Of a stretch of DNA of 64,000 nt, positions 49,369 to 58,123 are shown one piece after another. This stretch comes from Akkermansiaceae bacterium. Lineage in GTDB: Bacteria; Verrucomicrobiota; Verrucomicrobiia; Verrucomicrobiales; Akkermansiaceae. The notes under the pieces are model-generated. The model did no database searches, was not told the DNA's origin, and saw only the letters and a list, made by a program, of their open reading frames with translations. The position numbers and the translations under genes were made by a program. Positions within the stretch are counted from its first letter, which is position 1, and every line of letters starts with the position of its first letter. The stretch lies in the NCBI GenBank assembly GCA_024233135.1, contig JACKPZ010000015.1, positions 35,542 through 99,541 on the forward strand. Direction: 5' to 3'.

Positions 49369-50667
49369 ATGCGGGTCATGCATCGCCTCCTGCTTCTCGC
49401 CCTGGTCCCGTCGCTGCTCCTCGCCCGCGAGCCGTCGAAACTCCCCGCGGATCCGCATTTCAACATCTATCAACTCGATCCCGCGCCCGAGGCGGGACCC
49501 TTGATGCTGGAGAAGGGCGACCGGCTGGCCATCTGCGGCGATTCGATCACCGAGCAGAAGCGTTACTCGCTCGTCATCGAGGCATACCTCATCGCCTGCA
49601 TGCCGGACCTCGCGGTGACCTGCCGCCAGTTCGGATGGAGCGGCGAGCAGGCCGCCGGGTTTTCCGGCCGGATGAAAAACGACGTGCTTCGTTTCCAACC
49701 CGATGTCGCCACGACCTGTTATGGCATGAACGACTTCCGCTACGTCCCGACCGACCCGCAGATCACCGCGGCGTATGAGGAAGCGCAGAACAAGGTCGTC
49801 GGCTTGTTCAAGGATGCCGGTTGCGACGTGCTGCTCGGATCGCCGGGCATCATCGATTCCGTCCCTCACTGGGTGAAGTCCGCCACGGGCACCCAGCAGG
49901 ATCTCAATCTCGCGCTCTCGCGTTTCCGCAACCTCGACATCCGCCTCGCCCGCGAAAACGGCATCCGCTTCGCCGATGTCTATCAGCCGATGTTGATCGC
50001 CGACTGGAAGGCGAAACGCGATCACGGCCCCGACTTCAAGGTGGCGGGCAAGGATGGAGTGCACCCTGGCTGGGCCGGACATCTCGTGATGGCCTACGCG
50101 TTCCTCAAGGGATTGGGACTCGATGGCGGCCTCGGCACGATCACCATCGACGGAGCCAACGCCACGGCTGCGGACGGTCACGAGGTGAAATCCTTCGCCG
50201 ACGGCACACTCACCGTGCTCAGCAATCGCCTGCCGTTTTCCGCGGGACCGGGAGACCTCGCGAACGACGATTCCCTCCGAGCCGGCCTCGCGCTCGTTCC
50301 CTTCGATGCGGAACTCAACCGTTTCACGCTGCGCATGACATCGCCGTCCGCGAAACGCTACTCCGTCACCTGGGGCGCCGAAACCCGCGAATACGATGCC
50401 GCCGAACTCGAAGCGGGCGTCAACCTCGCCGCGGATTTCATCGAACACCCGCTTCTCGCCCCGTTCCGCACGGTGTGGGACGCCGCGGCGCGCAAACAAG
50501 CCTATGAAACCCGGCAGATGAAGGACCTGATGCACGGCCCCGAGGGCCAGGCCGACATGGATGCGACCGTGGCTCTAACGGAAAAGGTCCATGCGAAGCT
50601 GGCCGCCGAGTTGGCCGCTTCGATGAAACCTGTGGAGCACCAGATCACCATCAAGGCCCTGCCTTGA
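49369..50667 (+). CDS. Secreted SGNH/GDSL hydrolase
   Basis: A 432-residue exported protein (signal MHRLLLLALVPSLLLA). SGNH blocks: ICGDSIT with nucleophile Ser59, Gly in WSGEQAAGF, Asn in YGMNDFRYVP, and the Asp/His pair in DGVHPGWAGHLVMAY. The family includes acetyl-xylan and other carbohydrate esterases. The C-terminal 190 residues form an extra region seen in verrucomicrobial and planctomycetal homologues. The start at 49369 has GGTCCGGG upstream; ATG 49378 is the alternative. Confidence 0.88.
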   Translation: MRVMHRLLLLALVPSLLLAREPSKLPADPHFNIYQLDPAPEAGPLMLEKGDRLAICGDSITEQKRYSLVIEAYLIACMPDLAVTCRQFGWSGEQAAGFSGRMKNDVLRFQPDVATTCYGMNDFRYVPTDPQITAAYEEAQNKVVGLFKDAGCDVLLGSPGIIDSVPHWVKSATGTQQDLNLALSRFRNLDIRLARENGIRFADVYQPMLIADWKAKRDHGPDFKVAGKDGVHPGWAGHLVMAYAFLKGLGLDGGLGTITIDGANATAADGHEVKSFADGTLTVLSNRLPFSAGPGDLANDDSLRAGLALVPFDAELNRFTLRMTSPSAKRYSVTWGAETREYDAAELEAGVNLAADFIEHPLLAPFRTVWDAAARKQAYETRQMKDLMHGPEGQADMDATVALTEKVHAKLAAELAASMKPVEHQITIKALP

Positions 50668-50671
50668 TCCC

Positions 50672-51067
50672 TCACGCGCCGACCATCCGCATCCACTCGG
50701 CCAGGTTGTAGTGGTTGCTGACTCGGGCGATTTTCCCTTCGCGGATTTCGAAAAACGCGCCGACGCGAAGATGATAGGTCTGTCCTGTCGCTTCGGGCAG
50801 TCCCTCGTCGGTGGCGAGATATTCACCACGGATGAAAAACTCGGCGGCGGCCCGCGTCGGATCGTCGCTGGTGAAGACCAAGAGATCCTCGACGGTTTCC
50901 CGGTAGCAGCGGTCCATGCGGGCGAGGAAAGAGCGGAAGGCATCCTTGCCGGTTTCCGTGCCGCCTTCGTTGATCTCGTGCGCGACGTCGGCGGTGAGCA
51001 GTTCTAGCAACGCCTCGCGGTCGCCGGAGTTGAAGGTGGCGTAGTAGGTTTCGATGAGCGGTTTCAT
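50672..51067 (-). CDS. NTF2/SnoaL-like protein
   Basis: A 131-residue protein with the SnoaL/ketosteroid-isomerase-like cone fold pattern: ETYYATFNSGDREALLELLTADVAHEINEG, ending EIREGKIARVSNHYNLAEWMRMV. Members bind or isomerise small molecules; many are uncharacterised accessory proteins of catabolic operons. Its ATG (51065-51067) overlaps the stop of the amidase gene by four bases, so it belongs to the same operon as the nitrilase-like and GNAT genes. No signal peptide. Confidence 0.85.
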   Translation of the reverse strand: MKPLIETYYATFNSGDREALLELLTADVAHEINEGGTETGKDAFRSFLARMDRCYRETVEDLLVFTSDDPTRAAAEFFIRGEYLATDEGLPEATGQTYHLRVGAFFEIREGKIARVSNHYNLAEWMRMVGA

Positions 51068-51921
51068 GCGATGTCGGAAACAGGGATGGGGGTAGGGGAT
51101 AGCAGCGAGGGATTCGTTTCTCCGGCGCGAGTCCGCATGCCGCGCAACGCTGCGATGTCCAGCGTGACGGATTTGCGGTGAAACCCGTCGTGGTGGGTCT
51201 CGCCCGCATCCTGCCTGGCGGATGGGAGAAATCCGGACTGCGACGGCGAATACACGGCGAGCGCGCCGACATTCTCATCGATCAGTTCGGACTCGATTCC
51301 GCCCACGAGTTGTGAGACGGCGACGTGGCAACCGAGTTCCACCGCGCGTGCGCTGGCGCAGCGATGCACGCGCTCGATGCCGAGCTCGGTCTCGGTGGCG
51401 CTCGGAACGAGCAGGATTTCCACGCCGCGTCCGCGAAGCGCCGCCGCCAACTCGGGGATCTCGATGTCGAGGCAGATCACGGTCGCCAGCCGCAGCCCGC
51501 GGAACGACCAGAGCGTCAGCGGGCCTCCGCCGGTGAATTCGTTTTCCCATGGCGTGAGATGGATCTTGTCCTGATGGATCACCGTTCCTCCGCTCAGGAT
51601 CGGCGCGCGGTTGCGGAGCGCTCCCGCATCATCAATGAACGGAGCGGAACCTAGCAGCACGGCCTTGTCCGGACGGGAAAGCGCACCGCGCACGCCGGGC
51701 CAGAGATCGTCCCAGAACAAACGCGCGACGGCCTCCGTTCCCTGCGGTCCTTCCACAAACCGTTCGAGCGCCATCCATGCAAACTCGGGAAACACGACGA
51801 TGTCCGCCCCGTCGTCCCACGATGCGAGCGTGCGGTCCACCATGTGTGCCGCACACGCCTCCGGCGACGACATCTCCGCGCCGACATCGAAGGTCCACAG
51901 GTCGATGTTCACTCGGTCCAT
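51064..51921 (-). CDS. Carbon-nitrogen hydrolase (nitrilase superfamily)
   Basis: A 285-residue amidase or nitrilase-type enzyme with an intact Glu-Lys-Cys triad: Glu46 in VVFPEFAWM, Lys119 in VIHQDKIHLTPWE, Cys150 in ATVICLDIEIPE. Such fusions or pairs with GNAT acetyltransferases are a recognised branch of the superfamily. The ATG at 51919-51921 overlaps the 3' end of the GNAT gene by 13 bases. Substrate unknown. Confidence 0.9.
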   Translation of the reverse strand: MDRVNIDLWTFDVGAEMSSPEACAAHMVDRTLASWDDGADIVVFPEFAWMALERFVEGPQGTEAVARLFWDDLWPGVRGALSRPDKAVLLGSAPFIDDAGALRNRAPILSGGTVIHQDKIHLTPWENEFTGGGPLTLWSFRGLRLATVICLDIEIPELAAALRGRGVEILLVPSATETELGIERVHRCASARAVELGCHVAVSQLVGGIESELIDENVGALAVYSPSQSGFLPSARQDAGETHHDGFHRKSVTLDIAALRGMRTRAGETNPSLLSPTPIPVSDIA

Positions 51922-52505
51922 GATTTCGTCCAGAAGGTCAGGGTTTTCGAAGACTCGTGTTCCTCGCCGATCTCCTTCCACGAATAACTCGCACGGAGAT
52001 CCTGGCGTTTCACATAGCCGCGGCTCTGCCAGAAACCGTCGAGCGGCCGGTATCCCGCAGGCCGCTGCGGATGGTCCGCGGGCCGGTCCACCGCGCAGAA
52101 CGCGGTGACCGGATAGCCGAGGCGGCGCGCGTGTGCCTCGCGTTTGTCGAAGAACATCTTGCCCAGCCCGCGGCCGCGCCATTCGGGCAGGAGGATGCTC
52201 TCGCCGAAGTAGAACACGCTGCCGACATCGATGCCCGCGCGGCGGAACGGCTCCTGAAACTCCGGTCCCTCCTGGCTCATCGGCAGGCACGTGGTGGCGC
52301 CCACCAGTTTCTCCGGGCCGTCGGTGACGAGCACGACAAGGCTGTCCGGCGCGTTCTGATAGATCCGCAGGTAGTCGCGCTCGTATTCCTCGCTGCCGTC
52401 GTAGAGGTAGGGGAACTCGCGGAACACGCGGATCCGCAGCGCGCCGAGGCGTTCGAGCCAGGGCGACAATCCGGAGCCGTTCGTTTCATGAACTTGAGGT
52501 TCCAT
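51909..52505 (-). CDS. GNAT-family N-acetyltransferase
   Basis: A 198-residue acetyltransferase: acetyl-CoA-binding motif EWRGRGLGKMFFDKREAHAR, with the preceding strand VFYFGESILLPEW. In other bacteria a GNAT domain is fused to the same nitrilase branch; here it is a separate gene overlapping it by 13 bases, suggesting one pathway, such as acetylation and hydrolysis of an amine or amide. It is first in a three-gene operon divergent from the molybdenum hydroxylase genes; the 95-base gap between must hold both promoters. Confidence 0.9.
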   Translation of the reverse strand: MEPQVHETNGSGLSPWLERLGALRIRVFREFPYLYDGSEEYERDYLRIYQNAPDSLVVLVTDGPEKLVGATTCLPMSQEGPEFQEPFRRAGIDVGSVFYFGESILLPEWRGRGLGKMFFDKREAHARRLGYPVTAFCAVDRPADHPQRPAGYRPLDGFWQSRGYVKRQDLRASYSWKEIGEEHESSKTLTFWTKSWTE

Positions 52506-52600
52506 CGCAGCGGTGCCGGAACGCTACGGAAAGTCGGCGCGGCGTCCAGTTTTTGCATGAAATCACAAGCGTCCCGTGTATGGATGGAAGCCATCCGGTC

Positions 52601-53059
52601 ATGAGCACGTACGATCTACACGTCAACGGGCGCCGCCAATCGGTCGACGTCGAGCCCGACACACCTCTCCTCTGGGTGCTGCGCGACCACCTCGGTCTCG
52701 CCGGCACGAAATACGGCTGCGGCATCGGCCAATGCGGCGCGTGCACGATCCACCTCGACGGCCGCCCTGTCCGGTCCTGCACGCTGCCGGTTTCCGCCGC
52801 TGCAGGCCGCGAAGTGACGACCATCGAAGGCCTCGCCGAAGAGGGAAAACTCACGCCGCTGCAGGAGGCATGGTGCGAGCACGATGTCGCCCAGTGCGGC
52901 TACTGCCAGAGCGGCCAGATCATGACCGCCGCCGCCTTGCTGCGCGACAATCCGAAGCCTGACGAAAAGGCGATCGACCAGGCGATGGCCGGCAACTTCT
53001 GCCGCTGCGCCACCTACACCCGCATCCGCCAAGCCATCCTCACCGCCGCCGCCAAATGA
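52601..53059 (+). CDS. 2Fe-2S subunit of a molybdenum hydroxylase (IorA-like)
   Basis: A 152-residue protein with both [2Fe-2S] clusters of the xanthine-oxidase family: Cys40, 45, 48 and 60 (KYGCGIGQCGACTIHL), and Cys99, 102, 134 and 136 (QCGYCQSGQ, NFCRCATY). It feeds electrons from the Mo subunit encoded next, with which it overlaps by four bases. There is no separate FAD subunit, the layout of isoquinoline 1-oxidoreductase (IorAB) and aldehyde or nicotinate-type enzymes. The ATG at 52601 starts the plant-type ferredoxin fold. Confidence 0.95.
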   Translation: MSTYDLHVNGRRQSVDVEPDTPLLWVLRDHLGLAGTKYGCGIGQCGACTIHLDGRPVRSCTLPVSAAAGREVTTIEGLAEEGKLTPLQEAWCEHDVAQCGYCQSGQIMTAAALLRDNPKPDEKAIDQAMAGNFCRCATYTRIRQAILTAAAK

Positions 53060-55200
53060 ACACGCTCGACCGAAGGGGATTTTTCAAAGTGTCCACCCTC
53101 GCCGGCGGCGGGTTTTTGTTGGCGTCATGGTCCCGCGCCGCGGAGTCGGATGATGCCGCGTTCTCGCCCAATGCGTTCGTCCGGATCGCGCCGGACGGCA
53201 CCGTGACGATCATGGCCCACAAGCCGGAGATCGGCCAGGGTGTGAAAACGACCTTGCCGATGATCGTGGCCGAGGAACTCCAGGTGCCGTGGGAAAACGT
53301 GACCGTCGAACAAGCGTCGATCGATCCCGTCTTCGGCGGCCAGACCGCGGGCGGCAGCACATCGGTGCCTTCGAGTTACGACCGGCTCCGCCGACTCGGC
53401 GCGGTGGCGAAAACCATGCTCGTGAACGCCGCCGCAGCGGAATGGCAGGTGCCGGCGGAAGAGTGCGCGGCGGTCTCCGGCGAGGTGGTTCACAAGGCGA
53501 GCGGCCGCAAGGTTTCCTATGGCAAACTCGCCACCGCCGCCGCGAAACAGGCGGTGCCGGACGAGAAGTCGGTAAAACTCAAGGACCCGAAGGATTTCAA
53601 AATCCTCGGCAAGCGCATCGGCGGCGTCGACAACCGCGGGATCGTCACCGGCGCTCCCTTGTTCGGGATCGATCAGACGTTGCCCGGCATGAGATATGCC
53701 TGTTATCTTCGCTGCCCGGTCTTCGGCGGCAAGGTGGCGAAAGCGAACCTCGACAAGGTCCGCGCCATGCCCGGTGTGAGCGACGTATTTGTCGTCGATG
53801 GCTCGGACGATCTCTACGGGCAGATGCCCGGCGTGGCCGTTGTTGCCGACTCCACATGGCGCGCGATGAAGGCGCAGGCCGCGCTGGAGGTCGAGTGGGA
53901 CCACGGGAAACACGGCGCGGAAAGCAGCGCACGCCACGAGGAAAACGCCGCGGCCGCGATGAAGTCCGGAGGCGGCGAGGTGCTTCGTGACGAGGGGAAA
54001 CCCGAGTTTGCCGAAGACGCGCTCGACGTCGTCTATCAGTATCCGCACCTCGCCCACAACACGCTCGAACCGATGAACTGCACCGGCGTCTTCCGCGACG
54101 GCGGATTCGAATTCTGGGCGCCCACCCAGAACGGCGGCAGCGCCGTCGACGGGATCTCTCGCACGTTCAAGGTGCCGAAGGAAAAGGTGAAGATCCACAT
54201 GACGCGCATCGGCGGCGGCTTCGGGCGCCGCCTGATGACCGACTACATGCTCGAGTGCGCCGCCATCGCGAAACACCTCGACGGCACGCCGGTGAAGCTC
54301 ACCTGGACACGCGAGCAGGACCCGCATCACGATTTCTATCGACCCGGCGGCTGGCATCGCTTCCGCGGCGCGGTGGACGAGAACGGCCGCATCTCCGCGT
54401 GGGCCGACCACTTCGTCACCTTCGGCGTGCGCAGTGACCGCCGCCCCGGCAACGGCGCGGGCATTCACCCGCGCGAGTTTCCCGCCGAGTTCGTGCCGAA
54501 CTTCCGGCTCGAACAAACGGTGCTCGAAAGCAACGTCCCGCTCGGTTGGTGGCGTGCTCCTGGCTCGTGCGCGCTGGCCTTTGCCATCCAGGGATTCATC
54601 GACGAGCTCGCGCACAAGGCAGGCAAGGATCCGCTGGAGTTCAAGCTCGCGTTGTTAGGCGGCCGCGACCGGGTGGGCGACTACCATGTTTCCCGGATGA
54701 AAGGCGCGCTCAAGGCCGCCGCGGAGAAATCCGGCTGGGGTGAGAAACTTCCGGAAGGCCGCGGCCGCGGCATCGCGTTCCACTACAGCCATCGCGGCTA
54801 CGCCGCCGTGGTTGCGGAAGTCACGGTTTCCAAACAAGGTCGCCTCAAGGTGGACAAGCTCACCGCGGGCGTCGATGTCGGCCCGGTGCTCAACCTGAGC
54901 GGCGCGGAAAACCAGGTGCACGGGTCGATGATCGACGGCCTGAGCGCCGCGTGGTTCCAGGAAATCGAGATCGTCGATGGAGCCGTCCGCAACACCAACT
55001 TCGCGGACTATCCGGTGCTGATGATTCCCGACGCGCCGGCGGTGGATGTCGTTTTCGTGGATTCCGACGTTCCGCCCACCGGCCTCGGTGAACCCGCGCT
55101 TCCGCCGACCGCGCCCGCGGTGTGCAACGCGATCTTCGCCGCCACCGGCAAGCGCGTCCGCAAGCTGCCGATCCGCCGGAACGATCTCGCCTGGGGCTGA
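53056..55200 (+). CDS. Tat-exported molybdopterin subunit, IorB-like
   Basis: A 714-residue catalytic subunit of the xanthine-dehydrogenase family. A twin-arginine signal (MNTLDRRGFFKVSTLAGGGFLLAS) sends it to the periplasm or membrane. Mo-cofactor features include IGGGFGRRL, VPLGWWRAPG and the C-terminal GLGEPALPPTAPAVCNAIFAATGKRVRKLP region. It lacks FAD-binding sequence, as in IorB. It would hydroxylate an N-heterocycle or oxidise an aldehyde outside the cytoplasm. XdhC- and MocA-like genes follow directly, for cofactor maturation. Confidence 0.93.
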   Translation: MNTLDRRGFFKVSTLAGGGFLLASWSRAAESDDAAFSPNAFVRIAPDGTVTIMAHKPEIGQGVKTTLPMIVAEELQVPWENVTVEQASIDPVFGGQTAGGSTSVPSSYDRLRRLGAVAKTMLVNAAAAEWQVPAEECAAVSGEVVHKASGRKVSYGKLATAAAKQAVPDEKSVKLKDPKDFKILGKRIGGVDNRGIVTGAPLFGIDQTLPGMRYACYLRCPVFGGKVAKANLDKVRAMPGVSDVFVVDGSDDLYGQMPGVAVVADSTWRAMKAQAALEVEWDHGKHGAESSARHEENAAAAMKSGGGEVLRDEGKPEFAEDALDVVYQYPHLAHNTLEPMNCTGVFRDGGFEFWAPTQNGGSAVDGISRTFKVPKEKVKIHMTRIGGGFGRRLMTDYMLECAAIAKHLDGTPVKLTWTREQDPHHDFYRPGGWHRFRGAVDENGRISAWADHFVTFGVRSDRRPGNGAGIHPREFPAEFVPNFRLEQTVLESNVPLGWWRAPGSCALAFAIQGFIDELAHKAGKDPLEFKLALLGGRDRVGDYHVSRMKGALKAAAEKSGWGEKLPEGRGRGIAFHYSHRGYAAVVAEVTVSKQGRLKVDKLTAGVDVGPVLNLSGAENQVHGSMIDGLSAAWFQEIEIVDGAVRNTNFADYPVLMIPDAPAVDVVFVDSDVPPTGLGEPALPPTAPAVCNAIFAATGKRVRKLPIRRNDLAWG

Positions 55201-55202
55201 CG

Positions 55203-56138
55203 ATGACCAGCGATTGGCATCTCCTGTTAGGTTTTCTCCGCTGCCATGCCACGAGCGGCCTCGCGCTCGCCACCCTCGTTTCCCGCGAGGGATCGAGCTA
55301 CCGCCAGCCGGGCGCTCGCATGTTGGTGGCGGCGGACGGCGCCCGTGCCGGTTCGTTGAGCGGGGGATGCCTCGAGGAAGGTGTCGCAGCCGTCGCGGAA
55401 CAGGTGCTCGCGGACGGTGTGGCGCGCGTCGAACACATCGACACCCGCCCGCATTTCGGCTGCCCGGGGAAACTCACGATTCTCATCGAGAAACTCGCTC
55501 CCGGTTTCGCCGATGACGTCTCCCGCCGCGTCACCGCGCGCGAGACCTTCCGAATTGCGACATCGGAAACCGGCAGCCGTGTGGGTGATGGGAAGGGGTT
55601 CGTCGAGACCGTCGGCCCGCGTCCGCGCCTGGTGGCCGTCGGCTGGACGTCCGACCAGGATCCCTTGTTCCAGATGGCGTCCATCCTCGGTTGGGAATGC
55701 CACCGCATCGTGCGCGACCCGAGGATCGATCTCCATCCGGTGGCGGGCGAAACGATTTCCGCTCCCGCAGCCGCGGCCTTGCGCGAGACTTTCGTGCCGG
55801 ACGCGAAAACCGCGGTGCTCGTCATGAGCCACCACCTCGCCACCGATCTCGCGTTCCTCAAAGCGGCCGTGATGGAGGACTACGGATACATCGGCCTGCT
55901 CGGATCGCGGCGCAGGCGTGAGGAGTTGTTGGGAGAACTCGGCGCGGGCGGTTTCCTTGAAGACGACGGGTGGACCAGACGTTTCCACGCGCCCGTCGGT
56001 CTCGACCTCGGAGCGGAAAACCCGCCGTCGATCGCTCTCTCGATCCTCGCCGAGATCCAGGCGGTTCTATCCGGTCACGACGCCGGTTTCCTGCGCGACC
56101 GCCTCGGCCGCATCCACCTGCCCGCCGCGTGTCCATGA
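55203..56138 (+). CDS. XdhC/CoxI-family molybdenum cofactor sulfuration factor
   Basis: A 311-residue maturation protein with the XdhC N-terminal module (LVSREGSSYRQPGARMLV, GGCLEEGV) and a Rossmann C-terminal part (YGYIGLLGSRRRREELL). XdhC-type proteins deliver the sulfurated Mo cofactor to the hydroxylase subunit. It starts 2 bases after iorB and overlaps mocA by four bases (ATGA), consistent with a dedicated maturation unit for the IorAB-like enzyme. Confidence 0.93.
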   Translation: MTSDWHLLLGFLRCHATSGLALATLVSREGSSYRQPGARMLVAADGARAGSLSGGCLEEGVAAVAEQVLADGVARVEHIDTRPHFGCPGKLTILIEKLAPGFADDVSRRVTARETFRIATSETGSRVGDGKGFVETVGPRPRLVAVGWTSDQDPLFQMASILGWECHRIVRDPRIDLHPVAGETISAPAAAALRETFVPDAKTAVLVMSHHLATDLAFLKAAVMEDYGYIGLLGSRRRREELLGELGAGGFLEDDGWTRRFHAPVGLDLGAENPPSIALSILAEIQAVLSGHDAGFLRDRLGRIHLPAACP

Positions 56139-56731
56139 AGGCCGCCGCGGTGATTCTCGCGGCAGGCGCGTCGAGCCGCTTCGGTCGGCCGAAGCAGTTG
56201 CTGGAGATCGATGGTGAGACACTCGTTTCGCGCGCATGCCGAATCGCGATGGAAGCCGGATGTTCGCCCGTCGTTGTCGTGCTCGGCGCGCATGCGGACG
56301 AAATCCTCGCTCGCGGCCTGCCCGTTGGAGTGCGGATCGTGATCAATGAAAGATATGCCGAAGGAATGGGCCTCTCGCTGGCCCGCGGGGTGGGGGAACT
56401 CGACACGGACGCCGCCGTGGTCCTGTTGGCGGACCAACCCGGCGTCGAACCCGACACCCTCCGCTTGATGGCGGATGAGATCACAAAACCCGGAGTTTCC
56501 ATCGTCTGGTGTCGGCAGGATGGCATTCCAGGCCCGCCCGTGATGTTCGCCAAACGCCATTTCGCGGAGCTATCGAAACTCGAATCCGACGAAGGCGGCC
56601 GCTCCGTGGTGAAACGTCATCCGGATGCCGTCGCGGCAATCGATGTCACCGGTGCCCGCTGGGACATCGACGACGAGGCGGCGTGGAAGAAATTCACCCG
56701 CCGACGGTGCGCAACAGGAGAGGCTCGATGA
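56135..56731 (+). CDS. MocA/MobA-like molybdenum-cofactor nucleotidyltransferase
   Basis: A 198-residue nucleotidyltransferase with the NTP-binding motif ILAAGASSRFGRPKQLL at 8-24 and VVLLADQPGVEPDTL. MocA-type enzymes make molybdopterin cytosine dinucleotide for xanthine-dehydrogenase-family enzymes. The gene ends within the 3' end of the convergent permease gene: 38 bases are shared. Confidence 0.92.
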   Translation: MKAAAVILAAGASSRFGRPKQLLEIDGETLVSRACRIAMEAGCSPVVVVLGAHADEILARGLPVGVRIVINERYAEGMGLSLARGVGELDTDAAVVLLADQPGVEPDTLRLMADEITKPGVSIVWCRQDGIPGPPVMFAKRHFAELSKLESDEGGRSVVKRHPDAVAAIDVTGARWDIDDEAAWKKFTRRRCATGEAR

Positions 56732-58037
56732 AGTGGACGAGAAACACCAGCGCGAGTCCGCAGGTAAAGGGTGTCAGGTTCTCTCTCCCGCGCCCGCAGG
56801 CCAGCGCGATGAACACCATCGCGATCACCCCGATGCCCATCCCGCTGCTGATGGAAAAGGTCATCGGCATCGCCATCACCGTGAGCACCGCGGGCGCCGC
56901 GGTTTCGAAACGCCGCAGGTCGATGTCCGCCACGCTTTCGAACATCAGAATGCCCACCACCACCAGCGCGGGCGCCACCGCCACCGCGGGGACCGCGAGG
57001 ATCAAAGGTGTGAGGAACAAGGACAGCAGGAACAGCATCGCGACGAACACCCCGGTAAGCCCCGTCCTCCCGCCGGCCTGCACGCCGGTGGCGCTCTCGA
57101 TGTAGCTGACCACCGTCGAGGTGCCCAACAGCGACGAGAGGATCGCCGCCAGCGAGTCCGCGGTGAGCGCGCACGACAGGCCTGGAACGCGCCCGTTTTC
57201 ATCCATCAGTCCGGCGCGTTTCGTCACCGCGATCAACGTCCCGATGTTGTCGAACATGTCGACGAGCAGCAGAGCGAGGATCACGGGCGCCGCCTTCAGC
57301 GGCTCGCGGAGGACGAACCCGAAGTCGAGTTTCAGGAACAAAGGGTCCAAGGAGGCCGGCGTGGAAACCAAGGAGCGCGGGAGCTTCGTGATCGTCCCGC
57401 CGTTGCCATCCGGCAGGAAGAATCCGAGAAACGACACCGCCGCGATCGACCACAGGACCGCCGCCGGCACCCGCCGCGCGACCAACGCGCAGGTCAGCAG
57501 CACGCCGAGCGCGAACAAGGCCACCGGCGGTTTCGTCAGGTCACCGAGTGAAACGAGGGTCGCAGGATGGTTCACCACCATCCCGCCGTTCTTGAATCCG
57601 ATGAGCGCGATGAACAACCCGATGCCCGCGGCGATCGCGGCCTTCAGTGACAGCGGGATCGCCTTCACGATCTTCTCCCGCACGCCGCTGAGCGACAGCG
57701 CGAGGAAGATCAGGCCGTTGAGAAACACCAACGCCAGCGCGCTCTGCCACGGCACCCCCATGCCGATGCACACCGCATAGGCGAAGAACGCGTTGATCCC
57801 CATCCCGGGAGCCAGCGCCAGCGGCAGATTCGCCAGCAGGGCCATGAGAAGCGTCGCGACCGCGGCGCCCACCGCCGTCGCCGTCACCAGCGCCTCGCGC
57901 GGCATGCCCGCTTCCGCGAGGATGGTAGGGTTCACCACCAGGATGTAAGCCATCGCCGCGAAGGTGGTGAAACCCGCCACCATCTCGCGGGCCGGCGTCG
58001 TTCCCTTGGCGCGGAGTTCGAAGAGTCGCTCGAGCAT
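56694..58037 (-). CDS. NCS2-family (AzgA-like) purine permease
   Basis: A 447-residue membrane protein with about twelve hydrophobic spans, of the AzgA guanine/hypoxanthine branch of NCS2. Diagnostic segments are FTTFAAMAYILVVNP, PGMGINAFFAY, LLVDMFDNIGTL and TSTVVSYIESATGVQAGGRTGLT, the last two being conserved NCS2 motifs. The start at 58035-58037 fits the usual short N-terminus. Its 3' end overlaps the mocA-like gene on the opposite strand. Position beside the hydroxylase genes suggests uptake of a purine-like substrate. Confidence 0.92.
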   Translation of the reverse strand: MLERLFELRAKGTTPAREMVAGFTTFAAMAYILVVNPTILAEAGMPREALVTATAVGAAVATLLMALLANLPLALAPGMGINAFFAYAVCIGMGVPWQSALALVFLNGLIFLALSLSGVREKIVKAIPLSLKAAIAAGIGLFIALIGFKNGGMVVNHPATLVSLGDLTKPPVALFALGVLLTCALVARRVPAAVLWSIAAVSFLGFFLPDGNGGTITKLPRSLVSTPASLDPLFLKLDFGFVLREPLKAAPVILALLLVDMFDNIGTLIAVTKRAGLMDENGRVPGLSCALTADSLAAILSSLLGTSTVVSYIESATGVQAGGRTGLTGVFVAMLFLLSLFLTPLILAVPAVAVAPALVVVGILMFESVADIDLRRFETAAPAVLTVMAMPMTFSISSGMGIGVIAMVFIALACGRGRENLTPFTCGLALVFLVHFIEPLLLRTVGG

Positions 58038-58123
58038 CAGCGGAGCGGATAGCAGGAACCGAACCGCCTGCCTATGCCGGATTCGGATTTGCAAGTCAGG
58101 TGGAATCACGTTCACGATGAGTC

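Noticed and set aside
11440..55230. Repeated GTTAG/CTAAC words, including TTGTTAGG for Leu-Leu-Gly in several genes.
   Set aside because: By eye there are only around twenty in the window, fewer than base composition would give by chance. They look like rare Leu codons rather than a DNA signal.
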